Shown here piece by piece: positions 43,250 through 51,971 of a DNA stretch of 64,000 nucleotides (position 1 is the stretch's first letter; every line of letters begins with the position of its first letter). Under the pieces are notes generated by a model that saw only the letters and a list, made by a program, of their open reading frames with translations, searched no databases and had not been told where the DNA came from. Origin of the DNA: an uncultured Tidjanibacter sp. (lineage in GTDB: Bacteria > Bacteroidota > Bacteroidia > Bacteroidales > Rikenellaceae); the NCBI GenBank assembly GCA_944326085.1, contig CALVCL010000003.1, positions 124,001 through 188,000 of the forward strand, read 5' to 3'. A program made the position numbers and the translations under genes.

Positions 43250-43973
43250 TTTCAAGAATGTTATCTATTACGCTGCTGTTCGATTTTGCAACCTCATGTA
43301 CCAGGCACTCACGGAACGTTCCTGCCAAAGTATTGAAATAATACTCCAACGCCTCTTTTGCCGCGCTGTTGGATACGGCGCCCTTACGATTGAATATCAC
43401 AGACGAAGAGGCATTGTTGGGATAAGGATTTCCGCCAACAGGACAATATTGGGCTGACACATACAACCTTTCCACACTGACAACCTGTTGCGGCATCTCC
43501 ACCGATACAGATTTGGAATCAAGGCCAAAATCAGCCTCCACATCCAAATCGACATCACTGTACTTCGTCTTAAAAATACCAAACTGCATACTTTTCACCT
43601 CCGGCACAAACATGCTCACAGCCCCGTCACGTACATCAAACCTGATACGAAAACTTATGTCATACACCTTGCCGCCGAAAAAAGATTTGTAACCTACTAA
43701 AAGTCCTTTCGGCATTTTGGCATTTACTGTAAACGCCTCGGGTTCCATTTCACTGAAATATGTAAACGGCCCCGAAAGATAGGACTCTGCACAATACCTC
43801 AATGCACGGTACAGCTTTTCACATGACACTCCCGGACACTCTATCACATAACTACCGCTACCATCGACGGAATTTACAAACCCATCCGGCGTAAGCACAA
43901 ACTGTGCCGATGCAGGCGACACCGCTGCGGCCGCAATAACCGCCAACGCCATCTTTCTGAACTTAGCCCACAT
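43230..43973 (-). CDS. Secreted protein of unknown function, possibly DUF4468-like
   Basis: A 247-residue protein with signal peptide MWAKFRKMALAVIAAAAVSPASA. The N-terminal half, with FVLTPDGFVNSVDGSGSYVIECPGVSCEKLYRALRYCAESYL split over residues 25-66, recalls the DUF4468 pattern of Bacteroidota (an LY..A..W-type helix after a short beta region), but I am not certain. No catalytic motif is seen. It lies between an FAH-family hydrolase gene (8 bases upstream) and maf, which it overlaps by 20 bases, so it belongs to the lpxB-to-maf row. Confidence 0.7.
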   Translation of the reverse strand: MWAKFRKMALAVIAAAAVSPASAQFVLTPDGFVNSVDGSGSYVIECPGVSCEKLYRALRYCAESYLSGPFTYFSEMEPEAFTVNAKMPKGLLVGYKSFFGGKVYDISFRIRFDVRDGAVSMFVPEVKSMQFGIFKTKYSDVDLDVEADFGLDSKSVSVEMPQQVVSVERLYVSAQYCPVGGNPYPNNASSSVIFNRKGAVSNSAAKEALEYYFNTLAGTFRECLVHEVAKSNSSVIDNILENGTSEE

Positions 43974-43981
43974 AATCCAAT

Positions 43982-44602
43982 TTATTTAATGTCAAAATCA
44001 AGCAGTTTTTCACCTTCGAGCCATGCCTCCAAAACATCTCCATGTTTGACTGGTCCTACTCCGGCAGGCGTACCAGTATATATCATGTCGCCCATTCGGA
44101 GGGTCATAAACTGAGATACATAAGCTATTATCCTATCAATAGGGAATATCATTTCTCCCGTATATCCATGCTGACGCACCTCACCGTTAAGGGTCATTTC
44201 AAAATGCAAATCTCCGACAGGCTTTTCCAGCGACGCAAGCGATATCCAACGCGGTGCTATGGCTGCAGAATGGTCAAATCCCTTGGCCGGCTCCCACGGA
44301 CGACCGGCAGCTATGGCCGCACGCTGAATATCGCGGGCCGTAAAATCTATGCCAAGTGTCACTTCATCGTAATAGCGATGTGCAAATTTCTCGGCCACGC
44401 ACTTACCAGTACGGTTGATTTTGATAACCAACTCTGTCTCGTAATGGACATCGTTACTGAACGGTGGTATCCAGAAAGTATCGTTATTGCGCAGCAATGC
44501 AGTATCAGGTTTCAGAAAAAACAGCGGTTCTCCATCCGGTTCTCCGTTGTCAAGCTCCCTGATATGCTCACGATAGTTTCTGCCTATACATATAATTTTC
44601 AT
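43982..44602 (-). CDS. Fumarylacetoacetate hydrolase family protein
   Basis: A 206-residue single-domain FAH-family protein, which typically cleaves or decarboxylates acylpyruvate- or oxaloacetate-type compounds with a divalent metal. The metal-binding residues are the two glutamates in HYETELVIKI near residue 55 and the aspartate in LGIDFTARD near residue 85; the N-terminus MKIICIGRNYREHIREL is characteristic of the short bacterial forms (YcgM-type). It sits 11 bases after lpxB and 8 bases before the secreted unknown, with no metabolic partner in view. Substrate unknown. Confidence 0.9.
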   Translation of the reverse strand: MKIICIGRNYREHIRELDNGEPDGEPLFFLKPDTALLRNNDTFWIPPFSNDVHYETELVIKINRTGKCVAEKFAHRYYDEVTLGIDFTARDIQRAAIAAGRPWEPAKGFDHSAAIAPRWISLASLEKPVGDLHFEMTLNGEVRQHGYTGEMIFPIDRIIAYVSQFMTLRMGDMIYTGTPAGVGPVKHGDVLEAWLEGEKLLDFDIK

Positions 44603-44613
44603 ACCGCTGTCGA

Positions 44614-45753
44614 TTACCCGTTAACCTTACAGTCAAGAAGTTCTACCATACGTGCCGCAACACGGTCGGAGGCACCCTTCCCGCCTATCACCTCTCGCAG
44701 GACGCCATAATCGGCCAACATCCTGTCGTGCGCAATACCTCCAGACATTATAGCCCTAAGTTCGGCTTCGGCGTTATATGTTGTCATATCGGTTTGTATC
44801 AATTCCTTAACAACCTCCCTATCCATCACAAGGTTGACAAGCGAGATAAATTTAATCTTCAACAGCATGTGTCCGGCCCATACAGTCAATGGATCGGTAC
44901 GGTAGCATACCACTTCAGGAGTACCTATCAATGCCGTTTCGAGCGTAGCAGTTCCGGATGTCACCACAGCAGCATCGGCATATCGCAAAGTTTCATATGT
45001 CTTGTCAAATACGCATTTTATCTCGCTGCCTGCCAAATGCCTATCATACAGGGTTCTGTCAAGCCAAGGCACGGCGGCCAGCACAAACTGGCAATCGGTC
45101 ATGCGACGCGACAACTCAACCATAAACGGCAGATTGTTCTCCACCTCGCTGCGACGACTGCCGGCCAGCAACGCTACAACAGGACGTCCGTCAAGCCCTG
45201 CATCGCGAACAAAATCCTCACGCGAAGGCATGGTTTCGAAACGCTCCGCAATGGCATCCACCAACGGATTGCCCTCATATATGGCATCGATGCCCTTGTC
45301 GGCAAAATACTTCTTCTCAAACGGGAATATGATGAACAGCTTGTCCACATAACGGCGTATTCGTTCCACACGGTGCTCCTTCCACGCCCAAACCTTGGGT
45401 GAGATGTAATAAAACACCTTCAGCCCATGTTCGTGGGCAAACTTTGCCATACGAAAATTAAATCCCGGATAATCGATGAGTATAAGCACATCGGGCGAAT
45501 ATGCCTCAATATCGCGTTTACACTCGTCCATCTGCAAAAATACCGTCTTCAAATTACGGAGCACCTCGCCAATGCCGAAAAACGATGCATCTTTATAATG
45601 CTTGGCAAGATTTTCGCGACCTCCGACAGCCGCCATGAGATCACCACCCCAAAACCTAAAATGAGCCGCAGGGTCGCTCTTGAGCAGCCCCTTCATGAGG
45701 TTGGAACCGTGCAGGTCACCGGATGCCTCACCTGCTATGATGTAATATTTCAT
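44614..45753 (-). CDS. lpxB: Lipid-A-disaccharide synthase
   Basis: LpxB joins UDP-2,3-diacylglucosamine with lipid X to form the lipid A disaccharide. The 379-residue protein begins MKYYIIAGEASGDLHGS, has the donor-site blocks GIGEVLRNL, YYISPKVWAWKEHRVERI near residue 115, LLAGSRRSEVENNLP near residue 190 and VTSGTATLETALIGTPEVV near 280. The ATG at 45751-45753 lies 8 bases after the trmD stop; the open frame continues upstream without LpxB residues. Part of the MBL-trmD-lpxB row. Confidence 0.96.
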   Translation of the reverse strand: MKYYIIAGEASGDLHGSNLMKGLLKSDPAAHFRFWGGDLMAAVGGRENLAKHYKDASFFGIGEVLRNLKTVFLQMDECKRDIEAYSPDVLILIDYPGFNFRMAKFAHEHGLKVFYYISPKVWAWKEHRVERIRRYVDKLFIIFPFEKKYFADKGIDAIYEGNPLVDAIAERFETMPSREDFVRDAGLDGRPVVALLAGSRRSEVENNLPFMVELSRRMTDCQFVLAAVPWLDRTLYDRHLAGSEIKCVFDKTYETLRYADAAVVTSGTATLETALIGTPEVVCYRTDPLTVWAGHMLLKIKFISLVNLVMDREVVKELIQTDMTTYNAEAELRAIMSGGIAHDRMLADYGVLREVIGGKGASDRVAARMVELLDCKVNG

Positions 45754-45761
45754 TGTTACGA

Positions 45762-46439
45762 TTATTTTTCGAGCAAGTCGGGACGCAGACGGCGCGTACG
45801 CTCCATAGCCTGTTCCTCCTTCCACTCCTCAATACGTGCATCATGTCCCGACAACAACACATCGGGGACCTTCCATCCGTTGAATTCAGCCGGACGGGTA
45901 TATACCGGCGGTGCCAGCAGTCCGTCCTGAAACGAGTCGGTAAGGGCCGACTCCTCGTCGCCTATCGCCCCTGGAAGAAGCCTCACGACACTGTCTGCTA
46001 TCACGGCCGCAGCCAGCTCGCCACCCGTCAGGACATAGTCGCCGATTGATATCTCGCGTGTCACCATGTGTTCGCGTATACGGTAGTCAAGCCCCTTGTA
46101 ATGACCGCACAAAATAATGATATTCTCCAACGTCGACAGTCGGTTAGCCTCACGTTGGTCATACTGAATTCCGTCGGGTGTAGTGAATATAACCTCATCG
46201 TAATGCCTCTCCGACTGAAGATGTGAAATAAGTCTGAACACCGGTTCCGGTTTCATGACCATGCCGGCCTCACCGCCAAACGGATAATCATCCACATGAC
46301 GGTGCTTGTCTGTCGTCCAGTCGCGTATGTTGTGTATTACAATATCGACAAGACCAGCCTTCTGGGCACGCTTCAGTATGGACTCATTCAACGGCGAAAC
46401 GAGCAGTTCCGGAACGACGGTAAGAATATCTATGCGCAT
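45762..46439 (-). CDS. trmD: tRNA (guanine-N1-)-methyltransferase TrmD
   Basis: TrmD methylates G37 at N1 in tRNAs with a following G36, preventing frameshifts. The 225-residue SPOUT-fold protein shows [12 protein letters not shown], the [16 protein letters not shown] segment near residue 50 and the trefoil-knot SAM site [13 protein letters not shown] near residue 130, followed by the flexible [16 protein letters not shown] region that positions tRNA. The start ATG is 46437-46439. It lies 45 bases after the MBL hydrolase gene and 8 bases before lpxB. The usual rimM, rplS and rpsP neighbours are absent. Confidence 0.96.
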   Translation of the reverse strand: MRIDILTVVPELLVSPLNESILKRAQKAGLVDIVIHNIRDWTTDKHRHVDDYPFGGEAGMVMKPEPVFRLISHLQSERHYDEVIFTTPDGIQYDQREANRLSTLENIIILCGHYKGLDYRIREHMVTREISIGDYVLTGGELAAAVIADSVVRLLPGAIGDEESALTDSFQDGLLAPPVYTRPAEFNGWKVPDVLLSGHDARIEEWKEEQAMERTRRLRPDLLEK

Positions 46440-46484
46440 ATATTTCAACAATTACATAACAGAATGGCCATCTACCATCCACAG

Positions 46485-47150
46485 CTACTCAGGTCTTACC
46501 TCCCCTTCCATTACTTCCGTAATGAAAGGGTTGTAAAGCATTTCATGTCCTAAAGTACTGGACGGACCGTGCCCCGGATATATGCTGACCTCCTCGCCAA
46601 GCGGCAGGATGTTATCAATGATGCTCTTCATTATCCATCCATAGTTGCCTCCAGGAAGGTCGGTACGTCCTATACTCTCACGAAACAACGTATCACCTGT
46701 CAGCAACACTTTGTCTTCAGGCTGATACAGCGCTATATGACCCGGCGTATGACCCGGCGTATGAATGACACGCAGGTGAGTGCTGCCGAACTTAACCTCA
46801 CCACCATCGGCCAACTCGATATCGACCGTCGGGATACTCGCAACATTAAAGCCATACATGGCACCATGAGTAGGTGCCGACTCTATCAGAAAACTGTCAT
46901 CGGCATGCAATGCAAACGGTATGCCGTACACATCCTTCACCCTTTGTACACCGAGCATATGGTCAACATGCCCGTGGGTATTTACGGCCATCACGGGATG
47001 CAATCCCTTTTCGGCTATAAAATTCAGGAGAGCCTCGGTCTCCTTTTCGGTATAATTGCCGGCATCCACGATAACGGCTTCGCCGCTTTCGTCCCAAAGC
47101 ACATAGGTATTTTCCTGGAACGGATTGAATGTCAGTTTAGCTATATTCAT
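46485..47150 (-). CDS. Metallo-beta-lactamase fold hydrolase (glyoxalase II-like)
   Basis: A 221-residue cytoplasmic MBL-fold protein. The metal motif THGHVDH is near residue 60, the third histidine in HTPGHTPGHIALY near 135, the bridging aspartate in LLTGDTLF near 155 and the last histidine in IYPGHGPSSTLGHE near 195. This set matches glyoxalase II-like and persulfide dioxygenase-like enzymes, but glutathione is rare in Bacteroidales, so the thioester or other substrate is open. The ATG at 47148-47150 (MNIAKLTFNPF) fits homologs better than an ATG 11 codons upstream. A -7 box lies 59 bases before it. Confidence 0.88.
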   Translation of the reverse strand: MNIAKLTFNPFQENTYVLWDESGEAVIVDAGNYTEKETEALLNFIAEKGLHPVMAVNTHGHVDHMLGVQRVKDVYGIPFALHADDSFLIESAPTHGAMYGFNVASIPTVDIELADGGEVKFGSTHLRVIHTPGHTPGHIALYQPEDKVLLTGDTLFRESIGRTDLPGGNYGWIMKSIIDNILPLGEEVSIYPGHGPSSTLGHEMLYNPFITEVMEGEVRPE

Positions 47151-47209
47151 ATCTGCAATCGTTTCATTTCCCTGTACGTTCATCACCGCACAAGGTATGT
47201 TATAGAGAA

Positions 47210-47217
47210 CAAATATA
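47210..47217 (-). promoter_or_regulatory. -7 promoter box for MBL-trmD-lpxB row
   Basis: Minus-strand TATATTTG, 59 bases before the MBL gene start; divergent from the rlmD promoter about 75 bases away. Confidence 0.55.
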
Positions 47218-47291
47218 CGTATTTTTTACCGGCACAGGAATTCAGTCGCACCATTATGGCATCGTGAGTAATGAGGAAGCCGATTTTTGGC

Positions 47292-47299
47292 TACATTTG
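47292..47299 (+). promoter_or_regulatory. -7 promoter box for the rlmD row
   Basis: TACATTTG fits TAnnTTTG, 55 bases before the GTG start at 47355. Confidence 0.5.
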
Positions 47300-47354
47300 C
47301 AATATGGATAATTGTATGCTGTCCGCAAATTCACACATTTAAACAACTCTTTAC

Positions 47355-48764
47355 GTGCCAAAGAAGAAAAAGGACCTGCCCTTAATTGAAGGGCTCGAAA
47401 TAACAACGCTGGCCGCTGAAGGCAAGGCCATGGGCAAATACAACGACATAGTGGTATTCGTACCGCTTACCGTACCTGGCGACATTGTCGATGTACAGGT
47501 ACGCAACCACCGCCGCCGTTTCATGGAAGGTACGGCCATACGTTTCGTACGCCGCTCCCCTATGCGCGAGGAACCGTTCTGCGAACATTTCGGCGTATGC
47601 GGCGGTTGCAAGTGGCAGAACCTACCCTATTCCGAACAGTTGCGCTTCAAACAGGAGCAGGTACACGACCAGCTCACCCGTATCGGCAAGATAGCGCTAC
47701 CTGAAATATCGCCAATACTCGGTTCGGCCAAAACAACATTCTACCGCAACAAGCTGGAATTTACCTTCGCGCCACGTCGCTGGATGACATACGAGGAGGT
47801 TGCCTTAGGTGCAGAGATAATACCCGGTAGAGCACTCGGCTTCCACATACCTGGCAAGTTCGACAAGGTACTCGACATAAACCGCTGCTGGCTCCAGCCG
47901 TCACCATCGAACGAAATAAGGCTCGAAACAAAACGCTTCTGCGAGGAGCACGGATACCCGTTTTACGACATACGCGAACACAGTGGCCTGATGCGCAACA
48001 TCGTAATACGCACTTCGTCTACGGGAGAAATAATGGTCATCGTGGTATTTGCCGAAGATGACAAGCCGCGCATATCCGCTCTGCTCGACCACCTGAAAAC
48101 GACATTTCCCACAATCACATCACTAATGTACATGGTCAATGCCAAACTCAACGACTCCACTGGCGACATAGACGCCATATTGTGGAGTGGCCGCGACCAC
48201 ATATTTGAGGAGATGGAAGGACTGCGTTTCAAGGTAGGACCGAAATCATTCTATCAGACCAACTCCGAACAGGCCTACGAACTGTACAAGGTGGCACGCC
48301 GTTTTGCAGCCCTCACCGGCTCCGAAACCGTATATGACCTTTACACCGGCACCGGAACGATAGCTAACTTCGTGGCACGTCACTGTACAAAGGTCGTGGG
48401 CATAGAATATGTTCCCGAAGCGATAGAGGATGCCAAACACAACTCGGCACTCAACGGCATAAACAACACCAAATTTTTCGCCGGCGACATGAAAGACGTT
48501 CTGGACGACGCTTTCATTGCACGTCACGGCCGTCCTGACGTAGTAATACTTGACCCGCCACGTGCAGGCGTACATGAGGATGTACTCGAAACCATAAAAC
48601 GTGCCGCCCCGCAGCGTATAGTATATGTAAGCTGCAATCCGGCCACACAGGCACGCGACCTTGCACTACTGTCGCCAATGTACTGCGTAACAGCAGTACA
48701 GCCTGTAGACATGTTTCCGCACACGCACCATGTCGAAAATGTCGTAGCACTCGAAAAGAACTAA
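47355..48764 (+). CDS. rlmD: 23S rRNA (uracil-C5)-methyltransferase, RlmD/RumA type
   Basis: A 469-residue SAM-dependent methyltransferase that makes 5-methyluridine in 23S rRNA (U1939 in E. coli). An N-terminal TRAM domain (GLEITTLAAEGKAMGKYNDIVVFVP, residues 10-65) precedes a Fe-S motif CEHFGVCGGC plus a later cysteine (NRCW), then the catalytic Rossmann domain with QTNSEQAYELY, VYDLYTGTGTIANF, ILDPPRAGVHEDV and the nucleophile motif YVSCNPATQARDL. Translation starts at GTG 47355, the only start in reach that includes the lysine-rich N-terminus. Distinction from RlmC or TrmA types is tentative. Confidence 0.93.
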   Translation: MPKKKKDLPLIEGLEITTLAAEGKAMGKYNDIVVFVPLTVPGDIVDVQVRNHRRRFMEGTAIRFVRRSPMREEPFCEHFGVCGGCKWQNLPYSEQLRFKQEQVHDQLTRIGKIALPEISPILGSAKTTFYRNKLEFTFAPRRWMTYEEVALGAEIIPGRALGFHIPGKFDKVLDINRCWLQPSPSNEIRLETKRFCEEHGYPFYDIREHSGLMRNIVIRTSSTGEIMVIVVFAEDDKPRISALLDHLKTTFPTITSLMYMVNAKLNDSTGDIDAILWSGRDHIFEEMEGLRFKVGPKSFYQTNSEQAYELYKVARRFAALTGSETVYDLYTGTGTIANFVARHCTKVVGIEYVPEAIEDAKHNSALNGINNTKFFAGDMKDVLDDAFIARHGRPDVVILDPPRAGVHEDVLETIKRAAPQRIVYVSCNPATQARDLALLSPMYCVTAVQPVDMFPHTHHVENVVALEKN

Positions 48765-48776
48765 ACGACAAAAACC

Positions 48777-49628
48777 ATGAAAAAGCGCATCACAACATTA
48801 CTGCTGACTCTGCCAACCGTACTGCTCGCAGCCAAATCACCGACGGTAACCGTAACGACGCACAATGCGGATGACAATTCACTCGTATTCAACGCCTCAG
48901 TAAATGGTTATGGTTCATACACCGTACGCATAACAATGCAAGATATTAAAGGGAGCACACTTGATGCTCCGCTCACAATAACAACGACTACCACATCCGA
49001 CGGCGGTGAGATATTCTCCATCCCCGCTGCCGACACGTCGATACCCGTAACAGCAGCCTATTCATATGATTGGCTCAACGGCATAATCAATGCTGCCCCT
49101 ACCGACATAACATACCGTTTGCCGATTGCAGCCGGCGAACGTACCACCCCTCACGTCATGACACCTGTCGAAGCCGGAATGCCAAACGGAAACTTTGTCT
49201 CATTCTGCGTATGGGCACTTGAAACAGCCCCCAATGCAGAAATATATGCCATGCGACGCGGTACGGTTATAGCCATTGATGGAACCGAAAGCAGTGCAGG
49301 GTCGGCCGCCATAACGGTGGAACATCCGGACGGCACACAGGCTCGTTATGCAGGACTTTGTGCAGGCAGCCTTACGGTAGCTCAGGGAGAAGAGGTAACG
49401 CCAGAAACCGTAATAGGTCTTGCAGGTACCGCCATGAACGGCAGCAACGGAATACAGATATCCGTATACCGCTACACTACCAACCACAACACGGCAGTAT
49501 TTCCGCACATGATGGCCCAAACGGAATTCATTAACCCCGTATTCATGACATCACGCGGCACCAGACAGCTACACGATGGCTCCATGGTCAAGGCACGTAT
49601 CACAAAACGCATGTTAAAGGCCGAATAA
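48777..49628 (+). CDS. Secreted LytM/M23-fold protein lacking the zinc site
   Basis: A 283-residue protein with signal peptide MKKRITTLLLTLPTVLLAA. Residues about 140-240 follow the M23 (LytM) strand pattern: AEIYAMRRGTVIAI, ITVEHPDGTQARYAGL, then TVAQGEEVTPETVIGLAGTAMNGSNGIQISVYR. The zinc and catalytic residues are gone: YAGL replaces Y-x-H-L, NGIQISVY replaces GPHLHFE, and the first H..D pair is absent. In EnvC- and NlpD-type proteins such degenerate domains activate amidases; this role is only a suggestion here. The N-terminal 120 residues are a beta-rich domain. It lies 12 bases after rlmD and 60 before the SIMPL gene. Confidence 0.8.
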   Translation: MKKRITTLLLTLPTVLLAAKSPTVTVTTHNADDNSLVFNASVNGYGSYTVRITMQDIKGSTLDAPLTITTTTTSDGGEIFSIPAADTSIPVTAAYSYDWLNGIINAAPTDITYRLPIAAGERTTPHVMTPVEAGMPNGNFVSFCVWALETAPNAEIYAMRRGTVIAIDGTESSAGSAAITVEHPDGTQARYAGLCAGSLTVAQGEEVTPETVIGLAGTAMNGSNGIQISVYRYTTNHNTAVFPHMMAQTEFINPVFMTSRGTRQLHDGSMVKARITKRMLKAE

Positions 49629-49688
49629 AAAAATGCCCGTATTTTATGGAATATTTCTACGCCATGCATCTTTAAGTAAAAGTCGAAC

Positions 49689-50408
49689 ATGAAAGCGGCA
49701 GTTATGAAAAAGTTTTTAATCTTTGCGGCAGGACTTGCAATGCTGTCCACCGCAGCAATGGCACAACAAAACAATCAGTCTCAGAATTACATCGCAGTGA
49801 ACGGCTATGCCGAACGCGAGGTAACCCCAAATGAGATATACATCAGCATTACAATAGACGAAAGTTCCAGCCGCAACGGAAAAACAACTGTTGCTGAACA
49901 GGAACGAAGCATGATATATGCGCTCGAAAAAATAGGCATCGACACTAAAACCCTGCTTCAGGTAGGCAACATGTCCGGTGATTTGACAAATTATATCCTG
50001 CGCCGCGACCGCGTACAGACCAGCAAAAACTATGTTCTGAAGGTTAGTGATGCAGCAACGATGGCTTCCGTATTCCAGACACTCGGCGACCTCGGCGTAT
50101 CTAGCATCAGCCTTATGAAAGCAACGCGCAACGACGTCGAACAGATACAGTTGGAACTGCGTGCCGAGGCAATACGCAATGCCAAAGACATAGCAGACAC
50201 ATTGGCTGAAGCCATAGGTCAAAAAGCAGGTAAGGCACTGATGATAACCGACAACAGCTATTACGGCAATGGGACCATATATTTCAGCAATCCGGTCATG
50301 ATGACCAGAGCCATGGATACAGCTGTCGAAGAGACTGCAAGCAGCAAACTCGATTTTCAGGACATCAAAATAAGCTGTTCCGTAAATGTCAGGTTTGCTC
50401 TCGAATAA
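49689..50408 (+). CDS. SIMPL domain (DUF541) secreted protein
   Basis: A 239-residue periplasmic protein. The signal peptide is MKKFLIFAAGLAMLSTAAMAQ, best read from the ATG at 49704, though an ATG at 49689 is in frame. The SIMPL domain fills the rest: YIAVNGYAEREVTPNEIYISITI near the start, VQTSKNYVLKVSDAATMASVFQTLGDLGV in the middle and the A-I-R-N-A-K-D-I-A-D-T-L-A-E-A-I-G motif near residue 160, which is the family hallmark. Function is unknown, with envelope stress roles reported for relatives. It precedes mnmD by 12 bases. Confidence 0.9.
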   Translation: MKAAVMKKFLIFAAGLAMLSTAAMAQQNNQSQNYIAVNGYAEREVTPNEIYISITIDESSSRNGKTTVAEQERSMIYALEKIGIDTKTLLQVGNMSGDLTNYILRRDRVQTSKNYVLKVSDAATMASVFQTLGDLGVSSISLMKATRNDVEQIQLELRAEAIRNAKDIADTLAEAIGQKAGKALMITDNSYYGNGTIYFSNPVMMTRAMDTAVEETASSKLDFQDIKISCSVNVRFALE

Positions 50409-50420
50409 CCGAAACGCAAG

Positions 50421-51089
50421 ATGTCTATAAAACCAAATATAGAAATTACGGATGACGGAACGGCGACGCTCCGTCATCCTGTTTTCGGCGACACTTATCA
50501 TTCTCTGCACGGGGCTGTCGCCGAAGCAGAACATGTTTACATACAAAACGGACTTGCGATGGTACATGGCCCAAAAGCGAGAATACTTGAAATCGGTTTT
50601 GGAAGTGGGCTCAACGCATGGCTTTCACTGCTTTATGGAGCTGACAACTCCTTACCAATAGAATATTGTGCACTGGAACTCTACCCGATAGATATTCACA
50701 TCGCAGAAACGCTGAACTACACTGACTCTCCGCTGTTCATGTCCCTGCACACCACTCCATGGGAAACGCCGCAACAGATAACCCCATTGTTCCGACTTAC
50801 AAAATATGCCTCCGATCTGACGGCCGAAATGCAACCATGGACGAACATGGATTTTGACATAATTTATTTTGATGCATTCGCGCCTGATACACAACCAGAG
50901 ATGTGGAGTAATGAGATATTCACACGTTTATACACATGCCTAATACCAGGCGGAGCACTCGTAACATACAGTGCTAAAGGCATTGTCAAACAGGCTCTGC
51001 GTGAGACAGGATTCATAGTAAAACGACTTCCTGGTGCCCCCGGCAAGCACCATATGCTACGTGCCGAGAAACATCTCATCCAACCATAA
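50421..51089 (+). CDS. mnmD: tRNA 5-methylaminomethyl-2-thiouridine methyltransferase (MnmD type)
   Basis: A 222-residue SAM-dependent methyltransferase equal to the methyltransferase half of MnmC, which finishes mnm5(s2)U34 in wobble positions. Marks are the N-terminal TYHSLHGAVAEAEHVYI, the SAM motif ARILEIGFGSGLNAWLSL near residue 52, and the family motif YFDAFAPDTQPEMWSNEIF near residue 150, ending in LPGAPGKHHMLRA. The FAD-dependent half of MnmC is absent, as in Gram-positive and Bacteroidota forms. A perfect hairpin with a T-rich tail lies just after its start codon. Confidence 0.9.
   Translation: MSIKPNIEITDDGTATLRHPVFGDTYHSLHGAVAEAEHVYIQNGLAMVHGPKARILEIGFGSGLNAWLSLLYGADNSLPIEYCALELYPIDIHIAETLNYTDSPLFMSLHTTPWETPQQITPLFRLTKYASDLTAEMQPWTNMDFDIIYFDAFAPDTQPEMWSNEIFTRLYTCLIPGGALVTYSAKGIVKQALRETGFIVKRLPGAPGKHHMLRAEKHLIQP
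50450..50484 (+). promoter_or_regulatory. Terminator-like hairpin inside the start of mnmD
   Basis: Ten-base perfect arms GGATGACGGA (50450-50459) and TCCGTCATCC (50470-50479) with a 10-base loop are followed by TGTTTT. It begins 27 bases after the mnmD ATG of 50421. The codons there are conserved-looking MnmD sequence, so it is coding and structured. It could act as an attenuator or partial terminator after the SIMPL gene. Confidence 0.45.
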
Positions 51090-51196
51090 GGCACAATGTA
51101 AAATCATTGCAGACATATAAACTGATAACATAAACATTTTATTTATTACTTTAGTGTCGTTTTAAAACTATTACAACTTATTATACCATCCATAAA

Positions 51197-51916
51197 ATGA
51201 AAAAGACACTTATCTTACTGAGTACCATTCTGTCTCTTGCAAGTCTGACAGGCTGCGACACAAACAACACCAATTCACAACCGATTGAAACTACAACACT
51301 CAACATGCACAACGAGGATAACGGCAAAACATTCCTCGGAACATCTGATGTTTATATCAACAACGCCAATAATTTCACATCCTCCAGTTGTGTTTTCACA
51401 AGTCTCGGAAGACAAGGTAGTATTTCCATTCCTACAACTCCAAAATTGTCTAATTTGGCAACAGAGATAGCCGTAGAGGCTCAAACCGGCTACCAGATAT
51501 TCGATAAAAGCTGTATCCGTAAATTTCCATCCGGACAAATTGCTGCTTTTGAAGGAGCCGCATTCTGTTATGTATATGTCAACAACCTCATCACTAATGA
51601 TGAAGACAAAACAATAGGCGCTCAAGTAGAATTCGCCTCCATGTACCCCAACAGCGAAGCTCTGCCACCATATGGCGAATGCATTCATACCTTTACATGT
51701 GGAACAGAAGAGTTTGAATATCAACTATCACCAAACTTTGAATATGTACTTGACAGCAGTTGGTCTTCACACAGGGATTTCCAAATAGAGCTAACAGACA
51801 AAACTCTTAAAATCAAACTTCTTGTATCTCCGAAGGACCATAACAACTATGGTCCTTACCCAATATATGTACGTGACGGCATTGTCTACACTATAATATA
51901 TATCGATGTAAAATAG
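51197..51916 (+). CDS. Lipoprotein of unknown function, resembling DUF5036
   Basis: A 239-residue lipoprotein with signal MKKTLILLSTILSLASLTGC, lipobox LTGC with the lipidated cysteine at residue 20. The N-terminal mature part LNMHNEDNGKTFLGTSDVYINNANNF (split over residues 35-62) matches my recollection of the DUF5036 family of Bacteroidales, usually surface or periplasmic lipoproteins. Six cysteines in the mature part may form disulfides. The coding sequence is visibly more AT-rich than its neighbours. There is no close partner gene; the YdeI-like gene begins 55 bases downstream. Confidence 0.7.
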   Translation: MKKTLILLSTILSLASLTGCDTNNTNSQPIETTTLNMHNEDNGKTFLGTSDVYINNANNFTSSSCVFTSLGRQGSISIPTTPKLSNLATEIAVEAQTGYQIFDKSCIRKFPSGQIAAFEGAAFCYVYVNNLITNDEDKTIGAQVEFASMYPNSEALPPYGECIHTFTCGTEEFEYQLSPNFEYVLDSSWSSHRDFQIELTDKTLKIKLLVSPKDHNNYGPYPIYVRDGIVYTIIYIDVK

Positions 51917-51971
51917 CCAGCCGCAGCAGATATGTATTAAACAAACGACACAAAACAAACAGCCTCAATAT

